Positions 23,463-31,704 of a DNA stretch of 64,000 bases are shown here, in pieces. The notes beneath the pieces are model-generated. The model searched no databases. It saw only the letters and a list, made by a program, of their open reading frames with translations, and was not told the origin of the DNA. The position numbers and the translations under genes were made by a program. The number at the start of each line of letters is the position of its first letter. Positions within the stretch are counted from its first letter, which is position 1. The stretch comes from Nocardia puris (lineage in GTDB: Bacteria > Actinomycetota > Actinomycetes > Mycobacteriales > Mycobacteriaceae): positions 124,001-188,000 of the forward strand of contig NZ_QNRE01000010.1 in the NCBI RefSeq assembly GCF_003315035.1, in the 5' to 3' direction.

Positions 23463-23762
23463 ATGACCGCCTTGCTCACCGTCCTCATCTTCGCCGCCGC
23501 GGGCGGCGCCGCCTATCTGCTCCTGCGTCGCGACGCCGTAGCCGCGCTGCTCGACGACCAGCTCCACCCGTGGGCGTCGATCCGCGAGGGTGGTGTGAAT
23601 CACTACGATGAACTGCGGCAATACGCTGACATCGCCGCCGTTCGGGCGCACTCGGACGCGCAGGGGCTGCCGTCGGCCGCAGCCGAGGGCACCCTCGAAT
23701 CGCTCACCATGCGCACGGCGCTCCAGCCGGAGGCCACCCCGTCGCCCACGCCCATCTCGTAA
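23463..23762 (+). CDS. Small membrane-anchored protein divergent from MocR
   Basis: 99 residues starting MTALLTVLIFAAAGGAAYLLLRR, a single N-terminal helix followed by a polar tail (DDQLHPWASIREGG, HYDELRQYADI) and a Pro/Thr-rich end. No recognised domain. It begins 62 bases from the MocR start on the other strand, so MocR control is possible. Upstream bases give only a weak RBS. Confidence 0.6.
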   Translation: MTALLTVLIFAAAGGAAYLLLRRDAVAALLDDQLHPWASIREGGVNHYDELRQYADIAAVRAHSDAQGLPSAAAEGTLESLTMRTALQPEATPSPTPIS

Positions 23763-23769
23763 CGAAGCC

Positions 23770-23805
23770 ACCAGCAGGCCAGTTTCAGAAAACTGGCCTG
23801 CTGGT
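23770..23805 (+). terminator. Strong terminator after the small membrane protein
   Basis: 16-bp perfect stem ACCAGCAGGCCAGTTT (23770-23785) with complement 23790-23805 and a CAGA loop, eight bases after the stop at 23762. The stem contains GGCCAGTT, the sequence also found in the MocR gap. Confidence 0.85.
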
Positions 23806-23841
23806 CGCGAACCTGTCGGGGGCCGGGTGCACACTGGGGAC

Positions 23842-24399
23842 ATGAGTGCGCCCGTCCGTCCGTTCTCCGCCGCGCTGTTCGACACCGCCGTCGGCGTGTG
23901 CGCGATCGCGTGGAGTGACGCGGGCGTGATCCGCTTCCAGCTCCCCGAGGCCGATCCCGACGCCACACGCACCCGCATCACGCGCTCCCGCGCCGGCGCC
24001 GAGGTGCGCGAGGAGGAGCCGGGCGGCGCGATCGCCGAGGCCGTGGCCGGTGTGCGCGCTCACCTCGCCGGAGAACTCGACGACCTGCGCTGGATTCCCG
24101 TCGACCTCGGCGGCGTCCCCGAATTCCACCGCTCGGTCTACGATATCACCCGGGCCATCGACCCGGGCCACACCCTCAGCTACGGCCAGGTCGCCGATCG
24201 CCTCGGGTTGCCCGGCGCGGCGCAGGCCGTGGGACAAGCGTTGGGGCGCAACCCGATTCCACTCATCATCCCGTGCCACCGCGTGCTCGCCGCCGACCAC
24301 GCGCTGCACGGGTTCTCCGCGCCGGGCGAGATCGATACGAAGGCGCGGCTGCTCGAGATCGAGCGGACGCCGGGGTTCGGGGAGCCGACGCTGTTCTGA
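23842..24399 (+). CDS. ogt: Methylated-DNA-protein-cysteine S-methyltransferase
   Basis: 185 residues from ATG 23842 (MSAPVRPFSAALF). Removes O6-alkyl groups from guanine by suicide transfer. The active site PCHRVL sits in IPLIIPCHRVLAA, with TLSYGQVADRLGLPGAAQAVGQALGRNP as helix-turn-helix and Asn hinge. The N-terminal half has the usual RNase H-like fold. A frame open from 23608 overlaps the preceding gene and terminator, so the later start was chosen. Confidence 0.94.
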   Translation: MSAPVRPFSAALFDTAVGVCAIAWSDAGVIRFQLPEADPDATRTRITRSRAGAEVREEEPGGAIAEAVAGVRAHLAGELDDLRWIPVDLGGVPEFHRSVYDITRAIDPGHTLSYGQVADRLGLPGAAQAVGQALGRNPIPLIIPCHRVLAADHALHGFSAPGEIDTKARLLEIERTPGFGEPTLF

Positions 24400-24672
24400 G
24401 GGTGTGGGTGCACGCAGGTATGCGCGTTCGCGGTTCGCCGCCCCGTGTGCGGACTGCCGAACTCCCGCACGGCACCGGCTGGAATCAGGGTCCGCTGTAC
24501 CGCACGGTGCTGGGTCACGCCGAGATGGAACCCGGCACACGTTCGTCGGGGCGCACGGGGTCTCGACCTTCGCGCTCAGCCGACACGCGTGGCGTGCCCA
24601 GGTGCGGCGGGCGGTGCGCGAACACCGGTCGGTACCGTTTCCAGGAGTCGAGCCAGAGGTGGAGGAGCAAGC

Positions 24673-25491
24673 ATGGAGACCGTCACATCGGCGGACGGGA
24701 CCGTCATCGCCTACGACCGGATCGGGGAGGGTTCGGCGGGGACGGTCATCGTGGTCGGCGGCGCGCTCAGCTTCCGGAAGTTCCCGAAGATGGTGCGGCT
24801 GGCCGAGCGACTGGCCGCCGACCACGGGCTCACCGTGCTCAACTACGACCGGCGCGGGCGCGGCGACAGCGGCGACACCCCCGGCGTGTACGACGTGCGG
24901 AGCGAGATCGACGACATCGGCGCGCTGATCGAGGCGGCGGGCGGTTCGGCGGCGCTGCTCGGGTGGTCATCGGGCGCGGTGCTCGCGCTGCAAGCCGCCG
25001 GATCGGAGCGGGCACCCGGCGTGACGAAGGTGGTGGCGTTCGAGCCGCCGTTCGTGGTGGACAAGTCCGGGCACGTGCCGCCGAAGGACGCCGACGCGAA
25101 GCTGCGCGCGCTGGTCGCCGCGGGTAAGCGCGGCAAGGCGGTGAGCTACTACCTGCGCAAGATCATGGGCGTGCCGTGGACGATGGTGTCGGCCATGCGG
25201 ATCACCCCGTACTGGAAAACCCTGAAGGGCCTGGCGGATTCAACGCCTCACGATTGGACGGTGCTCAGCCCGTTCGCGCGGGGGGAGAAGCTGCGCGGCG
25301 TCGAGTGGGCGCACGCCGACGTGCCGGTCCTCGTGCTCTCCGGTGCACAGAGCGCGGCCACCCTGAAGACCGCGGCGAAAGCGATCGCCGCGGTGCTTCC
25401 GGACGCCGAACATCGCGAACTCGACAAGCTGGGCCACGACCCGAACGTCGACCTGATCGCCGCACCGGCGGGCGAATTCCTCACGCGTTAG
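24673..25491 (+). CDS. Alpha/beta hydrolase
   Basis: 272 residues from ATG 24673 with GGAGGAG seven bases upstream. Nucleophile elbow LLGWSSGAVLA (G-W-S-S-G), oxyanion region VIVVGGALS, NYDRRGRGDSGDTPG and a C-terminal His in KLGHDPNVD complete the triad. Close to the small-molecule esterase/hydrolase group common in actinomycetes. The 270 bases upstream hold no supportable gene. Confidence 0.88.
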   Translation: METVTSADGTVIAYDRIGEGSAGTVIVVGGALSFRKFPKMVRLAERLAADHGLTVLNYDRRGRGDSGDTPGVYDVRSEIDDIGALIEAAGGSAALLGWSSGAVLALQAAGSERAPGVTKVVAFEPPFVVDKSGHVPPKDADAKLRALVAAGKRGKAVSYYLRKIMGVPWTMVSAMRITPYWKTLKGLADSTPHDWTVLSPFARGEKLRGVEWAHADVPVLVLSGAQSAATLKTAAKAIAAVLPDAEHRELDKLGHDPNVDLIAAPAGEFLTR

Positions 25492-25844
25492 GCAACTTCG
25501 ACGCCACTTGGCCCAGATGGACGACGCGTTCATGGACGGCAACGGCGAGGTACTCGGGCTGCTCGGGCCGGACCTGTTCGGATCGGCCGATTCGCTGCTC
25601 GATAGGCACCCGCGTCACTCACGCCCAGCGCTGACACTGCCGGACCGGCCCGTTGAACAGCATCGACGCGTCGTCGAAGTACCGCGTTCGGCGCGCCACG
25701 CATGCCGCGCGGACCGGTCCGATGCTCGCGCCCGGGTCGCTGACCCAGCGGTCTTGCGGGACTCGGACTTCCGCCACGCTCCACACGAATCACACGATCC
25801 GACAACCACATTCACCCGAGGCGGGTGCCCATCGCCCAACCGGC
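25492..25844. other. 353-base gap before the lipoprotein gene
   Basis: Start of an accessory zone. An open frame from 25508 begins MAQMDDAFMDGNGEVLGLLG, which looks protein-like for about 35 residues and then becomes low-complexity Arg/His/Pro. It may be the remnant of a broken gene, but I cannot name it. No hairpins or repeats stand out. Confidence 0.35.
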
Positions 25845-26120
25845 TCACGGAGGGTGCTGCCGATAGAACTCACACACCTCACCGGTGAGCAACCCATCCA
25901 TGCACGCGAAGTACGTCTGAATACAACTGTTGGTGGTGCACCCGAGCTCCCGCAGCCGCTCCACCAGATCGAGGTTCCGCTGCTGCTCCGGATTCGGCGC
26001 CGGCGCCCCCGGCACCGACGTCAGCGTCTCGCTCACCGGCACCGCCGTCCCCGGCTCCGAGCACGCGGCCAGCGCCAGCACGACCACCGCCGCGCCCATC
26101 ACCACACCACGCACCATCAT
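25845..26120 (-). CDS. Small lipoprotein
   Basis: 91 residues from ATG 26120 (MMVRGVVMGA) with GGAGG five bases upstream. Hydrophobic signal and lipobox LALAAC with acylated Cys near residue 21. The mature part has a Pro/Ala linker and four further cysteines in LGCTTNSCIQTYFACMDGLL and EVCEFY, likely forming two disulfides. Function unknown. It lies downstream of the NACHT gene on the same strand but has its own RBS and normal high G+C, so it is probably resident DNA. Confidence 0.75.
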   Translation of the reverse strand: MMVRGVVMGAAVVVLALAACSEPGTAVPVSETLTSVPGAPAPNPEQQRNLDLVERLRELGCTTNSCIQTYFACMDGLLTGEVCEFYRQHPP

Positions 26121-26241
26121 CGAACCTCCGAGAACACCTCCGATTTCGCCAGCGTAATCCCATTCGCGAGAGGAAGCTCGCACGGCGTCGAGATCCATCA
26201 ACCTGCATGCGAACGAGGAGGAATCAACACCGCCACGCGTG

Positions 26242-29200
26242 CTATTTCGTCTTCACCAACGCCCAGAACTTCTTGATCCGAGGATCCTCAGAGTCTTCAT
26301 CGAGGATATTCGTAGGCCCAGATTTAAGCCTGAGACGAACCTTTCGCGCGCCTCTAGCGGCAAGAGTTTCCACACGAGCAAGATCAGCATTCTGCAGGTT
26401 GTCAATGAACGGCTTCCACTCGTTCGAATATTCATGAGCCCAGCTCAGACGGTGGTCCTCCGGCTGATAACTGTCTTTGAGAATCAAGGTCGTGTGGGCG
26501 TATTCCAAATTCTTCAGATAGTGACGTGTGGCCTCCAACCTAACCGGTATCTCGGCCACTGCCTGTTCGCCTGCATCCACCACTTCGGCGCCACTGGACC
26601 GCAGCGCCCTCAAGATTTCTGGACGCCGGTAATTGTATTCCCCATTCCGGAACATGAGTTCGACAAGATCTTTGTGATGCACACCGGTGAGCCCCTTTAG
26701 ATCCGCATTCGAGGACGGCACAGTCATCTTCTTGACCTTAGTTTCCACGAGTTCGAGGCGCCAACCGGAACCGGTGGGCAATACCAGAGAATCTATCCGG
26801 CAATCAACTAAGCTGACATTTTCCACATTGACCCTGCTGAGATCGAGCGGATCCACAAAGGCAGCACCTACAATTTGCGCGCCCGGCATATAGCCTGCAG
26901 CCGCTATAAAAGCAGACCACATGGCGCCAAGATTCGTAGCCGCGACCGCGTCATGAACAACACCGTGACGCCGATCTGTTGCTTGAAACTTATTCAGCGC
27001 ACCTACAATGGCCGAAAGGTCCGAGGAAGCAACTACACTGCTAACCGTCGCAGATCGCCACTCCGTTCGAGCCATCAGCCTGTGGAACGACCCGAGTTGA
27101 CCTTCACTGAGGTGGTTCGACGCCATGCCGGCGAGGAAGTTGTCGAAAAAAACTTCATGCTGAAACCTGAACCGCGTCGGACCGCGCGTACCCGATTCCG
27201 AAGTCAATCCGCAGAGAACTTGCAGACGTTCTCGAAGCCCGGTACGCTCATCCAACTCATCTACATCAGACAAACCCAATGCCATAGCAGCCGCTAGCTC
27301 GAGGTCGCCTGAGTCTACTTCTCGCTCGCGGCTGTCGACCATAATTTCCGCGACATATTCGAATGTGCGTTTGAGTTCTTTTCTATTCAGTAGTCCGGTA
27401 CCGCTCTCCTCCGAGTACGCCAGCTTTCTCTCTTCCCGAACTATATAGTAATTTAGAAGTTGCTCGGTAAAAGACAGTTCCTGACTTGAGGTTTCATAGT
27501 CGCCAGAGAGACACATCTCCGCGAACGCCCGGGCAAAGAACAGGAGTCCCAGTAACAAGCGATCTCGCCCGGAGAGCCTCAGGAATAGATCGGCCGAAAG
27601 ACCATAGTCCTTCAAGAAGGAAAGGACCTCATCGGATGACCAACGTTGCACTTCGGCTATTCTGTGACGCACAGCGGCGTTACCCGTCTTGGTCGCACGC
27701 TGCACACTTGAACGATACTGATTCACATAGAATGACGAGCGCGCTGAAACCACCAATACACCCCGGCCGCCGAGGGCGTCGAGCCAGCCCTGCAATGAAT
27801 CGAGTGCATCACTATAGGCAGCTCCGCCGAGTAGCTCGTCGAATCCGTCGATGAGTAGCGCAATCAGACCATTTCTACACAACGCCTTGACTCGCTCGTC
27901 AGTCAAGTTTTGAGTCAATGCAACTGCGTCGTTGACGGCCGCATCCAAGTTGTCGAGCACCCGACCGGTGGACCGGACATAGAGAAACAGTGGGGAATCG
28001 CCACCGTTCTTTCCCGTCCCATTCTCCACTTCGTATGCCCGATTCCTGGCAGCTTTCACCATCGCCCGCGTCTTACCTATGCCGGCCTCACCGTTTATGA
28101 AGACGACCTGCGTCTGCCCCTTCTCGACCCCTAGATCTTCGTCGACACCGTCGATCAACTGTGAGAACATCTGCTTGGCAGGATTACCGCCGCCATATTC
28201 GGTCACCATCACATGTGCTTCACGGTGAGCCTTAACGTCAGATTTCCAACCCAGATGCTTTACTTCTTCTTCCGCGAATTGGCGCTCGATATCGTCGAGC
28301 TTGTAGCGGAGTCGACTGGCAATGATAGGCCAATTGGCCAGTTGCCTCAGGTACTCTCGATACGGGACCCATCCTTGCTCACTCTGCCACTGGGGCCCGT
28401 CCGGACCCAGACGAAAGTAGTCTCTACGCGCCTGCACGCCTTCGCTTACGGATTTTCCCCACTCGTACCCGAAGCCATGATCGTGCTCGAAGTACTGTGG
28501 AGCGAGGTACGCGACATCAGAGAAGGCGCTGAGATCGCTCTCGACGTCCGCGCGGAATACCTCCAGCACAGAGTCGGGCACCCGCTTGCTGACCAGCCGC
28601 TGCCGCAGTAGATCAACTAGACCTTCATCGACGACGACTCGCCTGTAATCGTGCGTTCCAAACTCCAAGAATACTGGCTGCCCGCCGTGAAAATTGGAGT
28701 ATACACACCATACATCGGCGGAACGCGCGAAGATGAACGGCCATAGCGACACGCTCACACCCGGCCAGGCCAAGGTTGGGCGAAGAAGCCGGCTTTCATC
28801 GACCTCCACGAGGTTGACCTCAGCCTCGGAAAGAAGTAGTGCGACTTCGTCGGAAATGGCACGAACCAGCTCCTCGACAATTTCAGAAAGTCCATCAGGG
28901 ATAGCGCCACCATGACTGACGTGATCGCGAAGGTTCTTTGTCGAGCGAATCATCGGAGGCGCATCAGGAATTCCCAGATCGTAGCGGGACAGAACCCGAT
29001 CCAACACTGAGTTCAAGTCGGATCCCAGCGTTCCAGATGGCGCCTGCTCAAAACTTCGGCGAAGATTCCTGAGCAACGAGACCCATTCGCCCAATCCGGG
29101 AGACCTTCCGATGCTCACCGTTGGCAAACCTAGCGAATGAAGAGATGATACTGCAATCAGCGCCAAGAACCTCACCTGAAAGTCCAGGGCTGAGAAGCTC

Positions 29201-29286
29201 TCATGCACGCTCAGCGGCCTGTCTGCCGAAGTTCTCGCATATGCTGCTTCAATTCCACGAAATGCGGCTAAAGCAGAGCTGGTCAT
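26242..29286 (-). CDS. NACHT (STAND) NTPase with N-terminal HEPN-like region; candidate defence gene
   Basis: 1014 residues. Residues 1-160 are helical and contain NLRDHVSHGG (R120-x4-H125), the R-x4-6-H pattern of HEPN-like domains; residues 180-230 form a short beta-rich module. Walker A is GEAGIGKT at 399-406, Walker B LLIDGFDELLGG at 477-488 and a sensor-like VVSARSSF at 512-519, the NACHT pattern. A long helical region follows, then a C-terminal stretch around 830-880 (LSRVNVENVSLVDCRIDSL) resembling pentapeptide or sensor repeats. The gene is far less G+C-rich than its surroundings (the 60 bases at 27421 are 38% G+C by hand count) and uses AT-ending codons, indicating horizontal acquisition. 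AGAGG lies six bases before the ATG. Several bacterial NACHT proteins block phages; whether this one does is inference. Confidence 0.85.
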   Translation of the reverse strand: MTSSALAAFRGIEAAYARTSADRPLSVHESFSALDFQVRFLALIAVSSLHSLGLPTVSIGRSPGLGEWVSLLRNLRRSFEQAPSGTLGSDLNSVLDRVLSRYDLGIPDAPPMIRSTKNLRDHVSHGGAIPDGLSEIVEELVRAISDEVALLLSEAEVNLVEVDESRLLRPTLAWPGVSVSLWPFIFARSADVWCVYSNFHGGQPVFLEFGTHDYRRVVVDEGLVDLLRQRLVSKRVPDSVLEVFRADVESDLSAFSDVAYLAPQYFEHDHGFGYEWGKSVSEGVQARRDYFRLGPDGPQWQSEQGWVPYREYLRQLANWPIIASRLRYKLDDIERQFAEEEVKHLGWKSDVKAHREAHVMVTEYGGGNPAKQMFSQLIDGVDEDLGVEKGQTQVVFINGEAGIGKTRAMVKAARNRAYEVENGTGKNGGDSPLFLYVRSTGRVLDNLDAAVNDAVALTQNLTDERVKALCRNGLIALLIDGFDELLGGAAYSDALDSLQGWLDALGGRGVLVVSARSSFYVNQYRSSVQRATKTGNAAVRHRIAEVQRWSSDEVLSFLKDYGLSADLFLRLSGRDRLLLGLLFFARAFAEMCLSGDYETSSQELSFTEQLLNYYIVREERKLAYSEESGTGLLNRKELKRTFEYVAEIMVDSREREVDSGDLELAAAMALGLSDVDELDERTGLRERLQVLCGLTSESGTRGPTRFRFQHEVFFDNFLAGMASNHLSEGQLGSFHRLMARTEWRSATVSSVVASSDLSAIVGALNKFQATDRRHGVVHDAVAATNLGAMWSAFIAAAGYMPGAQIVGAAFVDPLDLSRVNVENVSLVDCRIDSLVLPTGSGWRLELVETKVKKMTVPSSNADLKGLTGVHHKDLVELMFRNGEYNYRRPEILRALRSSGAEVVDAGEQAVAEIPVRLEATRHYLKNLEYAHTTLILKDSYQPEDHRLSWAHEYSNEWKPFIDNLQNADLARVETLAARGARKVRLRLKSGPTNILDEDSEDPRIKKFWALVKTK

Positions 29287-29540
29287 AGCGAACCTCTACA
29301 CTGTTGTGCGGCTTGCGATTCACTCGCCGCGAAATCTGTGAGTAGAAGGCTAGCACCGCCCCCTTGCGCATGTGTCACTGTTGTCGCTTACGCCGACCTC
29401 AGATGCATCAGACGTACGCGACTTCCCAGGACAGACTGTTCCCCACTAAACAAGCAAACGTGGTCGAACCATATAATGCGAAATCATCGTTTTGCAGTCA
29501 TCGATTCCGAAACTTCTGAAACAAATACCCACCTATCTCA

Positions 29541-29554
29541 GACCTGCGTGGCGA
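29541..29554. repeat. 14-bp direct repeat, copy 1
   Basis: GACCTGCGTGGCGA occurs here, where low-G+C DNA upstream of the NACHT gene gives way to high G+C, and again at 30387-30400 inside the LuxR fragment. The two copies bracket 29555-30386. It could be a recombination or attachment scar. Confidence 0.5.
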
Positions 29555-29569
29555 GGTCCTCGCGGAAGG

Positions 29570-29782
29570 GAGGGCGGCATCGGTGACAGCCTGGTCGACG
29601 TACTTGGGGACGTCGTAGAAGTCCACGTAGGCGCCTCCTTCGACCACCACGAGCTTCTTCGGGCCGAGGGCGCGGGCGCGAAAGTTCGGTCGAGTGCCAG
29701 AGCGAACAGCCTCGCCGCCCGCGACGATGAAGACGGGCTGAGCGAGCAGGTCCTCCCCCAGGTCGAAGGCGAGGATGCGGGG
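29570..29782 (-). pseudogene. C-terminal fragment of an alpha/beta hydrolase
   Basis: Minus-strand frame reads ILAFDLGEDLLAQPVFIVAGGEA, then ALGPKKLVVVEGGAYVDFYD and VPKYVDQAV. This is the C-terminal third of DltE/dienelactone-type alpha/beta hydrolases (LLVIAGSEA, GPKELFIVDGATHxDLYD, PEYVDQAV), but the catalytic His position of GATH is Tyr and the chain continues into unrelated sequence after VDQAV. N-terminal domains are absent. It abuts the right edge of the NACHT region. Confidence 0.6.
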
Positions 29783-30300
29783 ATGCCGTGCGCGGCGAGG
29801 TGCCGGTTCTTCGCGTTGGGGTGCTGGGCGCGCGGGTGAGGCAGTACCACAACTAGCCCGGCACCCTGGGACCCATGGCCTCGCCCTCACTCCGCCCCGG
29901 CCAGAAGTGCGGATGGACGCGGCGGAGTGAGGGGCGCGCATTTGCGTGCCCGAGGCAGTTCAGCGCGGAAGGTGCTGTGCCGGAGAGTGTTTACGATAAG
30001 ACCGCCGGCCAGATGGCCGCCTCGATACCACGCGCACCGCCGGCCACTCTGCACGCCGCTGGCGTATTCGCCGGGGAGGTCATCCGCACAGGAACCGGTG
30101 CACGTCCTAGAGCAACCTGCTACCTCGGCGACCGGCGCCGTCGCCCGCCACGACGGCAGCCTGGAGGCCGTGTGTGATGCTCTCCGCCCGGACGTGCGGG
30201 TGCTACTTCGAATCCGCACGGTAGCTCGAGCCGCCGGCGCCCCTGGAACACGCTGCTTGGGCCAGCGGCAGGGAGGCCGCGAGCGTCAAGGACACCGCTG
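29783..30300. other. Gene-fragment zone without an intact gene
   Basis: About 500 bases between the hydrolase and LuxR fragments. Open frames on both strands are Arg/Gly/Ala-rich and unlike proteins. I see no RBS, terminator or transposase motif. Confidence 0.35.
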
Positions 30301-30419
30301 CGCGCCGGGCATGGTCATCACCGAATCCGCCTCGGTGATCGCATCGTCGAGGCGGTCCTCGTTCACCGCGCCCGCCGAAGAAGCCCGACCTGCGTGGCGA
30401 CAATCTGCGGGTGCTGTGG
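30301..30419 (-). pseudogene. Fragment duplicated from the LuxR regulator gene
   Basis: Bases 30301-30419 align almost colinearly with 32840-32958 inside the LuxR gene at 31705-34302, with a handful of substitutions and one indel. On the minus strand the fragment reads EDRLDDAITEADSVMTMP against ENRLDDAFTEADSVMTMP in the intact protein. Only about 40 codons remain. It lies 1.3 kb beyond the end of the intact gene, on the other side of the glycine-zipper gene. Confidence 0.88.
30387..30400. repeat. 14-bp direct repeat, copy 2
   Basis: Second copy of GACCTGCGTGGCGA. In the intact LuxR gene the matching stretch differs (GGCCAGCGTGGCGA), so identity to copy 1 arose within this fragment or by exchange. 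Confidence 0.5.
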
Positions 30420-30490
30420 AAGCGCCGGGGGCGCGAGCCTCCACGAGTTCCCGGGCCGTGGGAGTAGGAGGGTTGGCGGCGAGCGCCGGC

Positions 30491-31411
30491 TCAGATCGTC
30501 GCGCCGTAGCTGGCGCCGGCAGTCCCGCCGAGGATGCCGCCGACCACCCCGCCCGCGACGGCGGCGGGGATGCCGAGGGCGGCGGCGCCCGCCGCGGCGC
30601 CGACGCCGAGGCCGATGAGGGCGCCCGCTCCGGCGGTGGCCGCGCCGGCACCGGCGATGACGGGTACCGCGCCGGCGAGGACGGTGGGCAGGGTGGCGAC
30701 GGCGGCGGGGCCGGTGGCGGCGGCGACCACGCCCGCGATGGCGGCCGCGCCGGCGGCGGTGGCGCCCGCGCCGACGATCACGCCGATGCCGGCGCCGACA
30801 CCCGCGCCGAGGGCGCCGCCCGCGACGCCGCCGACGACGGCGGCCGGGACGCCGGCGATGGCCGCGCCCGCCAAGGCCCCGCCGACCGCGCCCGCGGCGG
30901 TGGCGGCGGCGATCTTGTCGGAGCGGCTGGGGTTGATGCCGACGGAGCGGCCCTGGGTGGCGATGAACGCCTCCACGTCGGCGGCGGTGCCGTTCACACC
31001 GCCGAGGAGGTCGTCGGGCACCTCGTCCGGGACGGGGGTGCTGAACTCGCCGACGCGCAGGGTGCGCGGCGGCGGGGCGATCGGGGCGACGGGCTCGACC
31101 GGCTCCGGCAGGTGCAGGTCCTCCACCGCGATGGGCGGCGGGGGCGGGGCGCTCGGCGAAGGAGCCGGGCGCTGCTGCGGGCGCAGGTGCTGGACCGGCG
31201 CGTCGTCCGAGGGGCCGGGGCCGGTCAGGTTGTCCTGGTTCGGTGCCGCGACGCCCGGCTGCTCCGGTGTGGGAGCGGGCGCGGGCGCGCTCGGCGTGGT
31301 GACGCCGGGCTGCACCGGCGCCGGATCGGCGAGTGCGGTGCCCGCGCACGCCACGGCGATCGCCAGCGGCAGCGCCCCCACCATCGGCCGCACACCGCGC
31401 CGGCCGTTCAT
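30491..31411 (-). CDS. Exported Pro-rich protein with glycine-zipper domain
   Basis: 306 residues from ATG 31411 (MNGRRGVRPMVG). Signal peptide PLAIAVACAGTALA, then about 100 residues rich in Pro, Ala and Gln, a short conserved-looking region (RTLRVGEFSTPVPDEVPDDLLGG), and about 150 C-terminal residues made almost entirely of Ala, Gly and Val with repeated G-x3-G spacing (VVGGVAGGALGAGVGAGIGV). Such glycine zippers insert into or span membranes as tightly packed helices. No named family is recognised; cell-envelope location is likely. Antisense open frames here are composition artefacts. Confidence 0.75.
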   Translation of the reverse strand: MNGRRGVRPMVGALPLAIAVACAGTALADPAPVQPGVTTPSAPAPAPTPEQPGVAAPNQDNLTGPGPSDDAPVQHLRPQQRPAPSPSAPPPPPIAVEDLHLPEPVEPVAPIAPPPRTLRVGEFSTPVPDEVPDDLLGGVNGTAADVEAFIATQGRSVGINPSRSDKIAAATAAGAVGGALAGAAIAGVPAAVVGGVAGGALGAGVGAGIGVIVGAGATAAGAAAIAGVVAAATGPAAVATLPTVLAGAVPVIAGAGAATAGAGALIGLGVGAAAGAAALGIPAAVAGGVVGGILGGTAGASYGATI

Positions 31412-31704
31412 ATCTCGATTACGCCGCGCCACAACACCCTCACTTCGGTTCGAGCACGCCACGTCCCCGCGTGCCGTGCGCAGGCACGATAGCCGTCATC
31501 GATCAGATGCTGTCAAGTCGCCGGTTATCCCCAGGGCCGCCCGATTCGACCCGATTCCGGCACATTCCGGCCGCTCGGAACAATCATCCGCACATCAAGA
31601 TCATTTGCTGAAAAGTGACTATCACCGCATTGCGGAACCGAACCGCGGAACCTCCGGCCCGGATCACTCCACACCCATCCCCAACCGGCGCAACGGCCCC
31701 CAAC

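Noticed and set aside
25508..25888. ORF starting MAQMDDAFMDGNG
   Set aside because: Only the first 35 residues look protein-like and no RBS precedes it; noted as gap content rather than a gene.
26242..31411. Prophage or integrative element with integrase
   Set aside because: No integrase, transposase, excisionase or intact tRNA target is visible; only the NACHT gene and fragments are present.
29927..31492. 521-codon open frame on the plus strand
   Set aside because: Arg/Gly/Ala low complexity opposite the glycine-zipper gene and across the scar zone; no RBS or motif.
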